A program made the position numbers and the translations under genes. From contig CALHCF010000017.1 in NCBI GenBank assembly GCA_937930635.1, forward strand, positions 62,001 to 126,000: DNA of 64,000 nt, given 5' to 3'. Below, one piece after another: positions 9,562 through 18,888 of this stretch. Position 1 is the first letter of the stretch, and the number at the start of each line of letters is the position of its first letter. The notes below the pieces were generated by a model. That model saw only the letters and a program-made list of their open reading frames with translations, ran no database searches and had not been told where the DNA came from. Origin of the DNA: an uncultured Rhizobiaceae group bacterium. GTDB taxonomy: Bacteria; Pseudomonadota; Alphaproteobacteria; Rhizobiales; Rhizobiaceae.

Positions 9562-10908
9562 ATGTTCAACAAGGTCCTCATTGCCAACCGCGGCGAGATT
9601 GCATTGCGCATTCTGCGCGCCTGCAAGGAGTTGGATATTCCAACGGTTGCGGTTCATTCAACTGCCGATTCCGAAGCCATGCATGTGCGCCTTGCAGACC
9701 AGAGTGTCTGCATCGGACCACCGGCTTCACGGGATTCATACCTCAATGTCCATGAGATCATTGCGGCCTGTGAAATCACAGGTGCGGATGCAATTCACCC
9801 CGGCTACGGTTTTCTTTCGGAAAATGCCCGCTTTGCCGAAATACTTGAGGCCCACAACATTACTTTTATCGGGCCTTCTGCCGAACACATCAACACGATG
9901 GGCGACAAGATTGCCGCCAAACAGACCGCCGAACGGCTGGGCATCCCTATTGTCCCTGGCTCAGACGGAGCGGTCAAGGAACTTGATGAAGCCAAGCGTG
10001 TGGCCGGTGACATCGGCTACCCCGTTATCATCAAAGCTGCATCGGGAGGCGGTGGCCGCGGGATGCGCGTGGTCAATTCCGACGCGGAAATGGAAACCGC
10101 GCTACAGACCACGCGAACCGAAGCCGGAGCCGCTTTTGGGGATGATGCGGTCTACATTGAAAAATACCTGGGCAAGCCGCGGCATATCGAAATCCAGGTC
10201 ATGGGTGATGGCGCAGGCAAAGGTGTTCATCTTGGCGAGCGGGATTGTTCCTTACAGCGGCGCCACCAAAAGGTGTTCGAAGAGGCCAACTCCCCCGCAA
10301 TAAGCGAGGAACAGCGTGCCAGGATTGGTAAAATCTGTGCTGATGCCATTGGCGATCTTGGCTACTCGGGCGCGGGTACTGTTGAATTCCTGTATGAGAA
10401 TGGTGAGTTCTATTTCATTGAAATGAACACACGCCTGCAGGTGGAACATCCCGTGACCGAGATGATTACCCGCATTGATCTGGTCAACGAGCAACTGCGC
10501 GTTGCATCCGGCAACGGCATGTCTTTTGGTCAAAGTGATGTTGCCTTCCAGGGGCACGCTATTGAATGCAGGATCAACGCCGAGAATGCCCGCACTTTTG
10601 TCCCGTCGCCCGGCAAGATCAGCTATTATCACCCTCCAGGCGGTCTTGGTGTTCGGGTCGATTCAGGCGTCTTTTCCGGCTATTCAGTCCCCCCCTACTA
10701 CGACAGTCTGATTGGCAAACTGGTCGTCGTGGGCCGGACACGAACGGAATGTCTGAACCGTCTTCGGCGTGCTCTGGACGAATTTGTGATCGACGGGATC
10801 GAGACCACCATTCCCCTGTTCCAGGACCTGGTGCGCAATGATGACGTTCTTTCCGGCAATTATGATATTCACTGGCTGGAAAACTACCTCGCGGCAAACG
10901 ACGCATAA
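9562..10908 (+). CDS. accC: Acetyl-CoA carboxylase, biotin carboxylase subunit
   Basis: ATP-dependent carboxylation of biotin on AccB, the first half-reaction of fatty acid synthesis. At 448 residues it is full length. ATP-grasp features include the Gly-rich loop ASGGGGRGMRVV, the Lys in EKYLGKPRHIEIQ, and the metal/bicarbonate motif EMNTRLQVEHPVTE. The N-terminus FNKVLIANRGEIALRILRA is diagnostic. It sits 10 bases after accB, so the two are almost certainly co-transcribed and stoichiometrically coupled. The lack of a fused carboxyltransferase or biotin domain excludes pyruvate or propionyl-CoA carboxylase. Confidence 0.96.
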   Translation: MFNKVLIANRGEIALRILRACKELDIPTVAVHSTADSEAMHVRLADQSVCIGPPASRDSYLNVHEIIAACEITGADAIHPGYGFLSENARFAEILEAHNITFIGPSAEHINTMGDKIAAKQTAERLGIPIVPGSDGAVKELDEAKRVAGDIGYPVIIKAASGGGGRGMRVVNSDAEMETALQTTRTEAGAAFGDDAVYIEKYLGKPRHIEIQVMGDGAGKGVHLGERDCSLQRRHQKVFEEANSPAISEEQRARIGKICADAIGDLGYSGAGTVEFLYENGEFYFIEMNTRLQVEHPVTEMITRIDLVNEQLRVASGNGMSFGQSDVAFQGHAIECRINAENARTFVPSPGKISYYHPPGGLGVRVDSGVFSGYSVPPYYDSLIGKLVVVGRTRTECLNRLRRALDEFVIDGIETTIPLFQDLVRNDDVLSGNYDIHWLENYLAANDA

Positions 10909-10923
10909 AGCACGACAGAAAAC

Positions 10924-11556
10924 ATGTCCGGCATCAATGACCTGATGATGGAGATCACGCCCAGGGTGTTGCTCAAAGCCTATGCGAGCGGCATTTTTCC
11001 CATGGCAGAGTCATCCACCGATCCGGGCATGTTCTGGGTCGAGCCGGAACTTCGCGGCATTATTCCCCTTGATGAATTTCATGTCCCCAAACGTCTTATG
11101 CGGACGGTGCGACAGGGCATTTTTGAACTGCGGGTCGATACAGCCTTTAGCGACGTCATTGCCTTGTGCGCAGAACGCTCCACCGACCGCAAAGAGACAT
11201 GGATCAGTGACCGCATCAACCAGCTCTATACCGAACTGCATCACATGGGGCACTGTCACAGCATCGAGTGCTGGCAGGATGGAAAACTCGCCGGAGGGCT
11301 TTACGGTGTCCGCCTCGGTGGCGCTTTCTTTGGAGAAAGCATGTTTTCGCGCGCCAGAGATGCCTCAAAAGTCGCGCTGGTTCACCTGGTAGACCGGCTC
11401 ACAGCCGGTGGGTTTGAACTGCTTGATACGCAGTTCAACACCTCGCATCTGCGCCAGTTCGGGGCGGTTGAAATTCCCAAGGTCGATTATGAGTATTTGC
11501 TGGCCAATGCTCTTGAAGTCGAAGCCGATTTTTTTGCAATCGATACCAGCAGCTAA
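10924..11556 (+). CDS. aat: Leucyl/phenylalanyl-tRNA-protein transferase
   Basis: Adds Leu or Phe from aminoacyl-tRNA to proteins with N-terminal Arg or Lys, marking them for ClpS/ClpAP degradation (N-degron pathway). The 210 residues carry the family landmarks [40 protein letters not shown] and [12 protein letters not shown], then [18 protein letters not shown]. It ends the accB-accC-aat run 15 bases after accC. It converges with the DUF2155 gene, whose stop lies 4 bases away. Confidence 0.95.
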   Translation: MSGINDLMMEITPRVLLKAYASGIFPMAESSTDPGMFWVEPELRGIIPLDEFHVPKRLMRTVRQGIFELRVDTAFSDVIALCAERSTDRKETWISDRINQLYTELHHMGHCHSIECWQDGKLAGGLYGVRLGGAFFGESMFSRARDASKVALVHLVDRLTAGGFELLDTQFNTSHLRQFGAVEIPKVDYEYLLANALEVEADFFAIDTSS

Positions 11557-11559
11557 AAC

Positions 11560-11967
11560 TTAGCTGCCGGGCGGTGGCGGAACATCCGATGTCTGTTTGC
11601 AGGCAACCAGCCAGACATCATTGACCGGATGCTCAATCGCGTTAAGCCCGGGACTTTCGGCAAACATCCAGCCTGTAAAGATACGCCGGGGAACACCCTC
11701 CAGTGTGATCTCGTCCACTTCCAGAAAAGATGTCGTCTTCGGCTGTTCCGTGACTGGTCGCGAATAACAGACACGCGGGGTGATCTGAAGTTGACCAAAT
11801 TGAATGGTCTCATTCACGTAAACATCGAAAGTGGTGATGCGGCCGGTTATTTTGTCGATACCGGAAAATACAGCCACCCGATTTTCAATGCGCTGTGCAA
11901 AAGCCACATCAATACTGAAACCGCCCAGCAAAAGCAGAGTTAAAAATGTCAGGAAGTTACGGCGCAT
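11560..11967 (-). CDS. DUF2155 family exported protein
   Basis: Small exported protein (135 residues) of an alphaproteobacterial family of unknown function. A clear signal peptide (about 1-24, ending DVAFAQ) precedes a beta-rich domain with RVAVFSGIDKITGRI, PRVCYSRP and IFTGWMFAESPGLNAIEHPV, the conserved core of the family as I recall it. Two cysteines remain in the mature protein (in RVCYS and VACKQ) and could form a disulfide. The gene is often found near aat and the NDUFA12 gene in Hyphomicrobiales, and here a methyltransferase intervenes. No catalytic motif is visible. Confidence 0.8.
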   Translation of the reverse strand: MRRNFLTFLTLLLLGGFSIDVAFAQRIENRVAVFSGIDKITGRITTFDVYVNETIQFGQLQITPRVCYSRPVTEQPKTTSFLEVDEITLEGVPRRIFTGWMFAESPGLNAIEHPVNDVWLVACKQTSDVPPPPGS

Positions 11968-12132
11968 AAAAAATCGTTCTCTATGAGACGGGGCACACCC
12001 TCATGGCCATACAAATATAATATGGCAATTATTATCTTAACGAACTCAACAGGCCATCTTCAAAGACTAAAACCGAAACTCTTGTCGATGGAAGATCACA
12101 ACAATTGAAACCGCAGTTGATTGTAACCCGCT

Positions 12133-12918
12133 CTAGGCCAGTTTTACCCTGAAACGCAAGCGCACATAGTCGGCAAACCACTGGCCAGTGTGGTCACACA
12201 GCGACGGTCGCAAAGCATCTTCAGTTTTGGCGTAGATCTCATCGGCCCTGTCACCGAACTGATCAAAGAACGGTTTGCACATGACTTTTAGCCAGGAAAT
12301 CAAACCGTTGGGAAGCGGAGTTGGGCGCGCAAAGGTGGTAATATCCTCAACGATGAACCCCTTCATTTCCAGCATCTGCGAATATTGTTCCACAGTGGGA
12401 AAGAACCAGGGGCCTATCAACGCTGCATCACCGTTGCACTCTCTCCCAATCGCGCGCATGGCCGCAGATACCGCCGCGACATTCCCAAATCCCCCAAATT
12501 CACCGGCAAATCGCCCTTCAGGCTTTAATGCGCGCCTCACACCGTCGATGACGTCCTCCGCTTTCAGCATCCAATGCAAAGCTGCATTGCTGAACACAGC
12601 ATCGAATTCACCGTCGTAGATCAACGCCTGACCATCCATCAGATCGACCTGCAAACCGGATTCGCGCGCGGTATCAACAAAACTCTGACTGGCATCGCAA
12701 CCAACAACAGTTGCACCCGTGGCAATGATTTTGTGGGTCAGCACTCCGTCACCGCACCCCAGATCCAGAATTCGCTCTCCGCGCTGCGGCTCAAGCCAAC
12801 TCAGGACATCTTCGCCATATACCGAAACAAACCCCGTATCGCGCTGATACGATGTGCTGTCCCATTTCTGAGTAGAATTACCATCACCTGACAGCATCTC
12901 AGGGGGACCAGGCTTCAT
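12133..12918 (-). CDS. Class I SAM-dependent methyltransferase (trans-aconitate methyltransferase-like)
   Basis: Rossmann-fold methyltransferase of about 261 residues. Motif I is RILDLGCGDG (near 50-59), followed by GCDAS at the end of strand 2, and a post-motif FDAVFSNAALHWM that resembles Tam (trans-aconitate methyltransferase) and related small-molecule enzymes. Three starts are possible (GTG 12924, ATG 12918, ATG 12897); I use 12918. It overlaps the end of the NDUFA12 gene by about 20 bases, so translation is probably coupled. The substrate is unknown; Tam is only the nearest label from motifs. Confidence 0.78.
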   Translation of the reverse strand: MKPGPPEMLSGDGNSTQKWDSTSYQRDTGFVSVYGEDVLSWLEPQRGERILDLGCGDGVLTHKIIATGATVVGCDASQSFVDTARESGLQVDLMDGQALIYDGEFDAVFSNAALHWMLKAEDVIDGVRRALKPEGRFAGEFGGFGNVAAVSAAMRAIGRECNGDAALIGPWFFPTVEQYSQMLEMKGFIVEDITTFARPTPLPNGLISWLKVMCKPFFDQFGDRADEIYAKTEDALRPSLCDHTGQWFADYVRLRFRVKLA

Positions 12919-13276
12919 AGTCACCCGTTACCTGGGGCCGTTTTTCCTGACTGGAGATTGACCCTTTTGGTCTATAGGCATTCGGAGTACCGGTCAGATT
13001 TTCGCAATGCTCCATTTCCCACTCGCGCATGACATAATCTTCTCTGGAGGGCGGGGTGTCGGTCCGGTGATGGATCCACCCATGCCAGCCTGGGGGAATA
13101 GACGATGCTTCGGCATCCCCGTTGTAGATGACCCAACGGCGATCATCAGCACTTTGGTAGTAAAGGTTACCATTGGCGTCTTCACCAACTCGTTCGCCCT
13201 TGCGCCATGTGAAAAAACGCGTGCCGAGTGTCTGACCATTCCACCAGGTAAAAAACTGCAGGAAAAAGTTCTTCAT
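12899..13276 (-). CDS. NADH:ubiquinone oxidoreductase NDUFA12-family subunit
   Basis: Accessory 17.2-kDa-type subunit of respiratory complex I, found in alphaproteobacteria and mitochondria. The 125 residues show the family pattern FTWWNGQTLGTRFFTWRKG, YYQ...RRWVIYNG and PPGWHGWIHHRTDTPP. The frame is open to 13345, but MKNFFLQFFTWW at 13276 is the family N-terminus. The rest of complex I is not in the window, as is usual for this gene. It lies between an MFS gene and a methyltransferase gene. Confidence 0.92.
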   Translation of the reverse strand: MKNFFLQFFTWWNGQTLGTRFFTWRKGERVGEDANGNLYYQSADDRRWVIYNGDAEASSIPPGWHGWIHHRTDTPPSREDYVMREWEMEHCENLTGTPNAYRPKGSISSQEKRPQVTGDYEAWSP

Positions 13277-13356
13277 GATACCGCTCCGACCCTGATGATT
13301 TGAGTCTGTTGTCTCAAGCCCTTTTTGGTCCGAATTACCCCGCAAGTCCAGTCTTG

Positions 13357-14634
13357 TCAGTCCCGGTCAGCGTTGTTCCTGCCAAAGCCATGTCCCAGGA
13401 CAGGCCAACCGACAATCGCGAGAACACCTGCCCCAATTCCCGCCGCCCAAAACGGTACGGTCAGTGCGACCTCCCTTGACCCGAAACTTTCAAAGACTGT
13501 CACCAGAAGGCCGGACAGAATGAGACCAACCGGCATCATCCCCCACGCCAACAAACGATAGAGTGAATTGACCCGCCCCAGAACATCCGTGGGCACAGCA
13601 CGCTGCCGATAGGAGATGGATACGATATTCCACACGATGCCGGTAAATTCAAAGAAGATAAGTACAAGACCCAAGGTCACAACACCTGGGGCATAAATGA
13701 TCGCCAGAAAGGCGGGGGCAGAGCTTGCAAGGGTCAATTGTGAGGCCCGCGCGGGGCCGAGCCTGTCGACAATACGAGATCCCCATACTCCACCCGCGAT
13801 GCCGCCCAATGCACCCGCGGCAAGCACCAGCCCATAGCACCGCACATCCAAGCCCAGATTTTCCTGAACATGAAGCACGAGAGCGATCATCATCATGTGG
13901 AACAGTAAGTTCCAGAACCCGGTCAGCAAAGCGAGCGCCTTTAGCAAGGGCGCTGTCCTGAGAAAGTCGATGCCTTCTTTTACCTCCAGCCGCCACCCCA
14001 GACTGCGCTGCTGGCTTGCCGGGCGAAAATGCCCGCGTAAGGTCGACACGAGAAAGATGGCAACCAGAAAGACCAACCCGTTGAACACGAACGGCAAAGG
14101 CAATGCAGCGGCAATCAAAAAAGCGCCTATTGCAGGACCCAGCAAGGCATTGCCAACAAGCTCTGCACTGAGCAAACGCCCATTTGCCTGCTCAAGTTCT
14201 TGCGGTTCGACAATCGATGGAAGAATGGTCTGGGCAGCGTTGTCTCTCAAAACCTCTGCCATCCCCACCAGCAACGCTGCCAGCATAAGTGTACTCATGA
14301 GGAAAATACTGGACACGCCATCTGCCGAGGCCGGTTCAAGCGGCAAACTGGTCCATATGGCCATCGCAACAGCCAGGAACACCAGGGCTCTTAGAACATC
14401 CATCGTCAAAATGAGAGTACGGCGATCATATCGGTCGGTAATAATTCCAGCCGGAATTGCAAACACGAACCAGGGCAATCGCAAGGCAACGGGAACCATG
14501 GCTATCAGCAAGGCATCCCGTGTCAGAAGAGAGGCAAGCCAGGCCCAGGCAATTGTTGCAATCCCATCCGCGAGATTTGTCATGCCGCTTGCAACAAGAA
14601 AGCGATTAAAAGTGCCCAAGTGCTTATTATCCAT
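13357..14634 (-). CDS. MFS transporter, probable efflux type
   Basis: Major facilitator superfamily protein of 425 residues with about 12 hydrophobic segments. The loop after helix 2 reads ITDRYDRRTLIL, the usual MFS motif A region (G-x3-D-R-x-G-R-R/K) in divergent form. Internal text such as VGNALLGPAIGAFLIAAALP and the overall pattern resemble the MFS_3/enterobactin-exporter-like group. No regulator adjoins it. Its start lies 17 bases from the plus-strand gene remnant at 14652, suggesting that an insertion or deletion placed it here. The substrate is unknown. Confidence 0.85.
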   Translation of the reverse strand: MDNKHLGTFNRFLVASGMTNLADGIATIAWAWLASLLTRDALLIAMVPVALRLPWFVFAIPAGIITDRYDRRTLILTMDVLRALVFLAVAMAIWTSLPLEPASADGVSSIFLMSTLMLAALLVGMAEVLRDNAAQTILPSIVEPQELEQANGRLLSAELVGNALLGPAIGAFLIAAALPLPFVFNGLVFLVAIFLVSTLRGHFRPASQQRSLGWRLEVKEGIDFLRTAPLLKALALLTGFWNLLFHMMMIALVLHVQENLGLDVRCYGLVLAAGALGGIAGGVWGSRIVDRLGPARASQLTLASSAPAFLAIIYAPGVVTLGLVLIFFEFTGIVWNIVSISYRQRAVPTDVLGRVNSLYRLLAWGMMPVGLILSGLLVTVFESFGSREVALTVPFWAAGIGAGVLAIVGWPVLGHGFGRNNADRD

Positions 14635-14651
14635 CCAGTGACAGTGCCGCT

Positions 14652-14837
14652 TTGAAGACTGACACCTCAGGTAAGGTTGAGGTCAAGGGCGCAATGTGCA
14701 TCAAGAAAGACGGAAGCCATGAAACACTGATTGATCTTAATCAGGGCAGCGCCGATCTGGAGGTGACCAATGGCGGCAAAACCGCCATCATCCCCATGAT
14801 GATGGACAGCAAGGTTACCGCTTACGAAATCAAGTAA
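14652..14837 (+). pseudogene. Short ORF, probable 3' remnant of a truncated gene
   Basis: A 61-codon frame from a TTG at 14652 to TAA, with the G/C-ending codon pattern of real genes here. It shows an orderly, beta-rich sequence (KVEVKGAMCIKKDGSHETL...SKVTAYEIK) but has no ribosome site, no ATG start and no signal peptide. The frame stays open back to 14610, inside the antisense MFS start. A good intrinsic terminator follows at once (14860-14887). This looks like the tail of a longer gene whose front was lost when the MFS gene arrived. A genuine tiny gene is the alternative. I do not recognise the family. Confidence 0.45.
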
Positions 14838-14859
14838 GTCTTCCAGAAATGAAGTTTGA

Positions 14860-14887
14860 AGAGGTCCGGCAACGGGCCTCTTTTTTA
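14860..14887 (+). terminator. Intrinsic terminator after the gene remnant
   Basis: AGAGGTCC (14860-14867) pairs with GGGCCTCT (14874-14881) as an 8-bp stem with one G-T wobble, and a run of six Ts follows. It ends plus-strand transcription beyond the short ORF and overlaps the last codons of the convergent PhyH gene. Confidence 0.8.
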
Positions 14888-15664
14888 GGTCTGCCAGACG
14901 GTTGGGAACCAGTCTTCCGGCAACGGATCGTTCATCGCCAGTTTTAACCCCATCTGCGGAAACGGTGGCGACACATCATGGGGGCGCGCAACATAGCGTG
15001 TGCCCTCGCCAACAAACCGAAAACTAACCGCACGGCGGCGGGTTGTCGTTGGATTGGCCGGGGCATCATGCAACGTGTGAAAATCGAAGGCCAGAACATC
15101 ACCAGGATCGACCGCAAACGACACAACGTCGTCATCATTCTGCGAAATCTCCGGGAACGGGGCATAATCTGTTGTGTCACCTTCAAGCGGTTCCAGCGTC
15201 TTGAACCGGCGCGGCACATAGGTCTGTTTGGCCTGATGACTGCCTTTGAGAAAATTCAGGCTCTCCATTTCACCAACGGGATCAAGCGGCACCCAGAGGC
15301 TGACCGTCTTTTCGCCCTCAAGGCAATAATAGGGCATATCCTGATGCCATGGCGTGGCTGATGTGTTGCCGGGTTCCTTCACCAGCACATGCTCATGGAA
15401 GAACTTCACGGTGGACGCGCCCATTAGTTCAGCGGCGATCTGACCCAGGGGGCCTTCTTTGGCCACGTTGATAAAGTCGGGAAACCGCTGCCAGTTCACA
15501 TAATCACCGAAATAGGCACCACCCTCCTCCGCATGGTTTTTGCCATAGGGGCCGGGGCTGGCCATGTTTTCATCCACGGCAGCGGCAAGCCGGTCAAGCC
15601 AGGGCTTATCAAGGACATTTCGAACAACGGTTACACCGTCTTCTTTGAAACTGTTTGTGTCCAT
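14885..15664 (-). CDS. Phytanoyl-CoA dioxygenase (PhyH) family Fe(II)/2-oxoglutarate oxygenase
   Basis: Non-haem iron hydroxylase of 259 residues. The iron triad is visible as HQD (His107, Asp109, in TPWHQDMPYY) and a distal His near 199 in FHTLHDAPANP, with Arg residues around 209-211 likely binding 2-oxoglutarate. FFHEHVLVKEPG before the first His is typical of PhyH proteins. The long upstream frame is discarded because the ATG at 15662-15664 has GGGGGAG eight bases before it. No neighbour tells the substrate; relatives act on phytanoyl-CoA, ectoine or natural products. Confidence 0.85.
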   Translation of the reverse strand: MDTNSFKEDGVTVVRNVLDKPWLDRLAAAVDENMASPGPYGKNHAEEGGAYFGDYVNWQRFPDFINVAKEGPLGQIAAELMGASTVKFFHEHVLVKEPGNTSATPWHQDMPYYCLEGEKTVSLWVPLDPVGEMESLNFLKGSHQAKQTYVPRRFKTLEPLEGDTTDYAPFPEISQNDDDVVSFAVDPGDVLAFDFHTLHDAPANPTTTRRRAVSFRFVGEGTRYVARPHDVSPPFPQMGLKLAMNDPLPEDWFPTVWQT

Positions 15665-15722
15665 TTCACTTACTCCCCCTGCTCGCGCCAGTTTCAACCA
15701 GCTGCTTTTCACCGTTGTCGTT

Positions 15723-16238
15723 CTACAGGTCCCAACCATCCAGCGGTTTCGCCATCTTGAGGGCCGGCATGTCAAATTCGCCACCGTCGCCCTCGCTACG
15801 TCCATAGGGACTGTAGCCATGGCTTTCATAAAACGCGATGGCCTGCGCATTCTCCGGCTCAACTTCCAGGATAACACGTTTTGCCTGGGGAAACGCGCCT
15901 TCAGTTTCCACAAGAAGCTGCGAACCGATACCCCGACCTTTCAGGTGGGGCGCAACATAAAGCTGTTTCAAGTGCGCATCCGACTCACCGACCATGACGG
16001 CATATCCCATGCCACCAATTGAAGTTCCGTCATCTGCAACAACAAACTCGCTGTGGGGAGTATCAAGCTGGGCAAGCAGGCGGGGTTGCGTGTGCCAGAG
16101 CTGCGAGATGTTACGGATTTTCTCTTCACCATAGGTCGGACCGTAGGTAGCCTGCCAGCTTTCGTGGAGCAGGTTTTTGATTACTGCAATATCAGCTGGC
16201 ATGGCGCTGCGCACAAAGAAGGGCGCTGTCCCGCTCAT
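15723..16238 (-). CDS. GNAT-family N-acetyltransferase
   Basis: Acetyl-CoA-dependent acetyltransferase of 171 residues. The acetyl-CoA loop is [11 protein letters not shown] (Q/R-x-x-G-x-G/A type), preceded by LKQLYVAPH (strand 4) and followed by [19 protein letters not shown] (motif B). It overlaps gatB by the 4-bp ATGA, so it is translationally coupled to it. The acceptor substrate is unknown; protein N-terminal or small-amine acetylation are both possible. Confidence 0.87.
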   Translation of the reverse strand: MSGTAPFFVRSAMPADIAVIKNLLHESWQATYGPTYGEEKIRNISQLWHTQPRLLAQLDTPHSEFVVADDGTSIGGMGYAVMVGESDAHLKQLYVAPHLKGRGIGSQLLVETEGAFPQAKRVILEVEPENAQAIAFYESHGYSPYGRSEGDGGEFDMPALKMAKPLDGWDL

Positions 16239-17728
16239 GCTTCAATTTTCTTGCGTAACAGTTCGTTGACAGCCTTTGGATTGGCCTTGCCGCCGGTTTC
16301 CTTCATCACCTGACCGACAAACCAGCCTATCATGTTCGGTTTTTCCCTGGCCTGCTCCACCTTGTCGGGGTTGGCCGCAATGATGGCGTCCACGGCGGCC
16401 TCGATGGCGCCGGTATCGGTTACCTGTGCCATACCGCGCTCTTCAACAATTTTGGCCGGATCACCACCGTCGTTCCAGATGATTTCAAAGAGATCCTTGG
16501 CAATCTTGCCCGAAATCGTATCCGCTTTGATCAGATCAACGATCCCGCCCAATTGGCCAGCAGAAACCGGACTTTCGGCAATATCTTTCCCGGCCTTGTT
16601 AAGCGCGCCCAGCAGATCATTGATCGTCCAGTTCGCAGCCATCTTGGCATCACGCCCATCCGCCACCTGCTCAAAATAGTCGGCAACCGCCTTGTCGGAC
16701 ACAAGAATAGAGGCGTCATATTCAGAAAGACCATCGGCCATGAAGCGGGCGCGTTTTTCGTCCGGCAATTCAGGCAGGCCTGTTTTCAAAGCCTCGACAA
16801 AAGCGTTGTCAAACTCCACCGGCAACAGGTCGGGGTCAGGGAAATAGCGGTAATCATGCGCTTCTTCCTTTGAACGCATGGACCGGGTTTCGCCTTTGTT
16901 GGGATCGAAAAGACGGGTTTCCTGATCAATTGAACCGCCCTCTTCCAGGATGTCGATCTGACGTTTGGCTTCATATTCAATTGCCTGCCCCATAAAACGG
17001 ATGGAGTTGACGTTCTTGATTTCGCAGCGGGTGCCGAAATCACCGCCTGGCTTGCGCACCGAAACGTTGACATCGGCGCGCAGCGAACCCTGATCCATAT
17101 TGCCATCGCAGGTGCCCAGATACCGCATGATAGAGCGCAGCTTGGTCACATAGGCCTTTGCTTCGTCGATTGACCGGATATCCGGCTTCGATACGATTTC
17201 CATCAACGCGACGCCGGACCGGTTGAGGTCGACAAAGCTCATGGTGGGATGCTGATCATGCATGGACTTACCGGCATCTTGCTCAAGGTGCAGGCGTTCA
17301 ACCCCGATTTCGACCGTCTCGAACCCGCCCTCTTTGTCCGGTCCAACCTGAATGGTGATCGTTCCCTCACCCACAATCGGGTGATAGAGCTGCGAAATCT
17401 GGTAGCCCTGCGGCAGATCGGGATAAAAGTAGTTCTTGCGGTCAAACACCGACCGGTTGTTGATTTTTGCGTTCAACCCAAGCCCGGTGCGCACAGCCTG
17501 GCGCACACATTCCTCGTTGATCACAGGCAACATGCCGGGCATCGCAGCATCCACCAGCGAGACATTGGCATTGGGTTCATTGCCAAATTCCGTAGACGCC
17601 CCCGAAAACAATTTGGCCTGCGAGGTGATCTGCGCATGGACCTCCAAGCCAATCACGAGTTCCCAATCGTGATCTTCACCAGGAAAGAAGTTTTTAGGGT
17701 TGGGTGTACGGGTGTCTACGAGGGTCAT
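16235..17728 (-). CDS. gatB: Aspartyl/glutamyl-tRNA amidotransferase subunit B
   Basis: Kinase/amidotransferase subunit of GatCAB, which converts Glu-tRNA(Gln) or Asp-tRNA(Asn) to the amide. At 497 residues it is full length. Landmarks are [10 protein letters not shown], the [19 protein letters not shown] region, [10 protein letters not shown], and the C-terminal YqeY-like tail ending in [10 protein letters not shown]. Its presence together with gltX at 46.1-47.5 kb fits the indirect Gln-tRNA pathway of alphaproteobacteria. gatA and gatC are not nearby, as is often the case in this group. The GNAT gene is coupled downstream. Confidence 0.95.
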   Translation of the reverse strand: MTLVDTRTPNPKNFFPGEDHDWELVIGLEVHAQITSQAKLFSGASTEFGNEPNANVSLVDAAMPGMLPVINEECVRQAVRTGLGLNAKINNRSVFDRKNYFYPDLPQGYQISQLYHPIVGEGTITIQVGPDKEGGFETVEIGVERLHLEQDAGKSMHDQHPTMSFVDLNRSGVALMEIVSKPDIRSIDEAKAYVTKLRSIMRYLGTCDGNMDQGSLRADVNVSVRKPGGDFGTRCEIKNVNSIRFMGQAIEYEAKRQIDILEEGGSIDQETRLFDPNKGETRSMRSKEEAHDYRYFPDPDLLPVEFDNAFVEALKTGLPELPDEKRARFMADGLSEYDASILVSDKAVADYFEQVADGRDAKMAANWTINDLLGALNKAGKDIAESPVSAGQLGGIVDLIKADTISGKIAKDLFEIIWNDGGDPAKIVEERGMAQVTDTGAIEAAVDAIIAANPDKVEQAREKPNMIGWFVGQVMKETGGKANPKAVNELLRKKIEA

Positions 17729-17951
17729 AAGAGCCAGAGTTCTATCTGCAGATTAAGCTGTTGCTTACTAGATCAAACAACGACAGGCGACAATTGCATC
17801 AACTGCAATTTGCCGCCTGTGAAGGAAGATTCTCAAGTCAAAGAGGCTGACGGGTCGCCATTCCCGTGCAAAGCAGCGAGGAATACGCGACGTTTATCCA
17901 ACAGGACCGTTCATACCGCGCGGACGATAAAAAATGGCCAGCTCCGGGCGA

Positions 17952-18590
17952 TTAGCCGCCGGATTTCGCCTTTTCCTGCGCCTCTTCAAGTTTCTTGCGA
18001 GCCTCGTCGGCTTTCTTCTTCAACTCGTCAGCAAGTTTTTTGTTGCGCGCACCAACTTCGTCACGCTTCAGCGCGGGTCCGTCAAAAGCCTTGGTGAAGC
18101 CCTTCAACGTTACCTTCACAGGGTTTTTGGCCCGTCTGAAATTGGTCGATGTCAGAGTGATCTCTCCACCGCCCTTCAGCGCCTTAACAAGCCCGTCACT
18201 CAACTGGACTTCAGCGATACAGCGGTCAGGAAAACAAAGGCTGTACGGCAAGGTATTCGCCCGTCCCTTGTCGATCTGCATGTTGATGCCCTGCGGTATG
18301 CTGCGCCCCGCAGGAACGGCAACCTGAAAGATACGGCGGTTCACCTTGCCTTTCAGCTGAAACAAATTCACGGACGTAACAAGCTGGCCTTGCGGCGTGA
18401 CAATATTGAACTGAACATTGCAGACATCGTTATCGCCTGTCTTTGAGCAGATTTTTACCCAGTCGGCGGTTCCTGCCGATCTCTGCTGAGCCTGGACCGG
18501 TTGGCTAACGCCCAAGGACGCGATACCAAGAACAGTTGCCGAAGCAAACAGTTTCCTGATCGATGGTGCTGCAAGACTGATGATTCTCAT
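17952..18590 (-). CDS. ialB: Invasion-associated locus B (IalB) family protein
   Basis: Exported protein of 212 residues. The signal peptide runs to about residue 35 (GVSQPVQAQ). The family core follows: DWVKICSK, CNVQFNIVTPQGQLVTSV, VPAGRSIPQGINMQID and PYSLCFPDRCIAEVQL, with four cysteines that may form disulfides. A charged tail of about 45 residues, rich in Lys, Glu and Ala (DELKKKADEARKKLEEAQEK), forms a likely coiled coil. The family is named from a Bartonella erythrocyte-invasion locus, but it is widespread in free-living rhizobia and its molecular role is unclear. Confidence 0.88.
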   Translation of the reverse strand: MRIISLAAPSIRKLFASATVLGIASLGVSQPVQAQQRSAGTADWVKICSKTGDNDVCNVQFNIVTPQGQLVTSVNLFQLKGKVNRRIFQVAVPAGRSIPQGINMQIDKGRANTLPYSLCFPDRCIAEVQLSDGLVKALKGGGEITLTSTNFRRAKNPVKVTLKGFTKAFDGPALKRDEVGARNKKLADELKKKADEARKKLEEAQEKAKSGG

Positions 18591-18770
18591 GAAGTGGTTT
18601 TCCTGAACGTTAAGAGGGTTTCGTCAAAACTCGCTTTTTGGGATCAAGCAACTATTACCAATCTGCGGTTTTCTTTGGGCAAATTGTTCGTTTCGGTGTT
18701 TCCATCGTCGGCAAATGCGGCGTCACCATGACGAATGTATTGTGACATTTGTTTAGTCTGTCCGACGACA

Positions 18771-18784
18771 AAACACCAGTGTTT
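18771..18784. promoter_or_regulatory. Palindromic site in the ialB / peptide-binding-protein divergent region
   Basis: AAACAC and GTGTTT form a perfect inverted repeat around a CA centre, about 180 bases upstream of the divergent ialB start and 105 bases before the solute-binding protein gene. This is the size of a dimeric regulator's half-site pair. No regulator is known for it. The rest of the 298-base gap shows nothing I recognise. Confidence 0.3.
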
Positions 18785-18888
18785 ACAACATCTGTTCTCC
18801 AATTGCAGACAGGGGTGTCACATATTTTCACCACCATGTTTCACTCTCATATGGCGGCGGGCCGTGATATGATGGACTATCGAATCAA

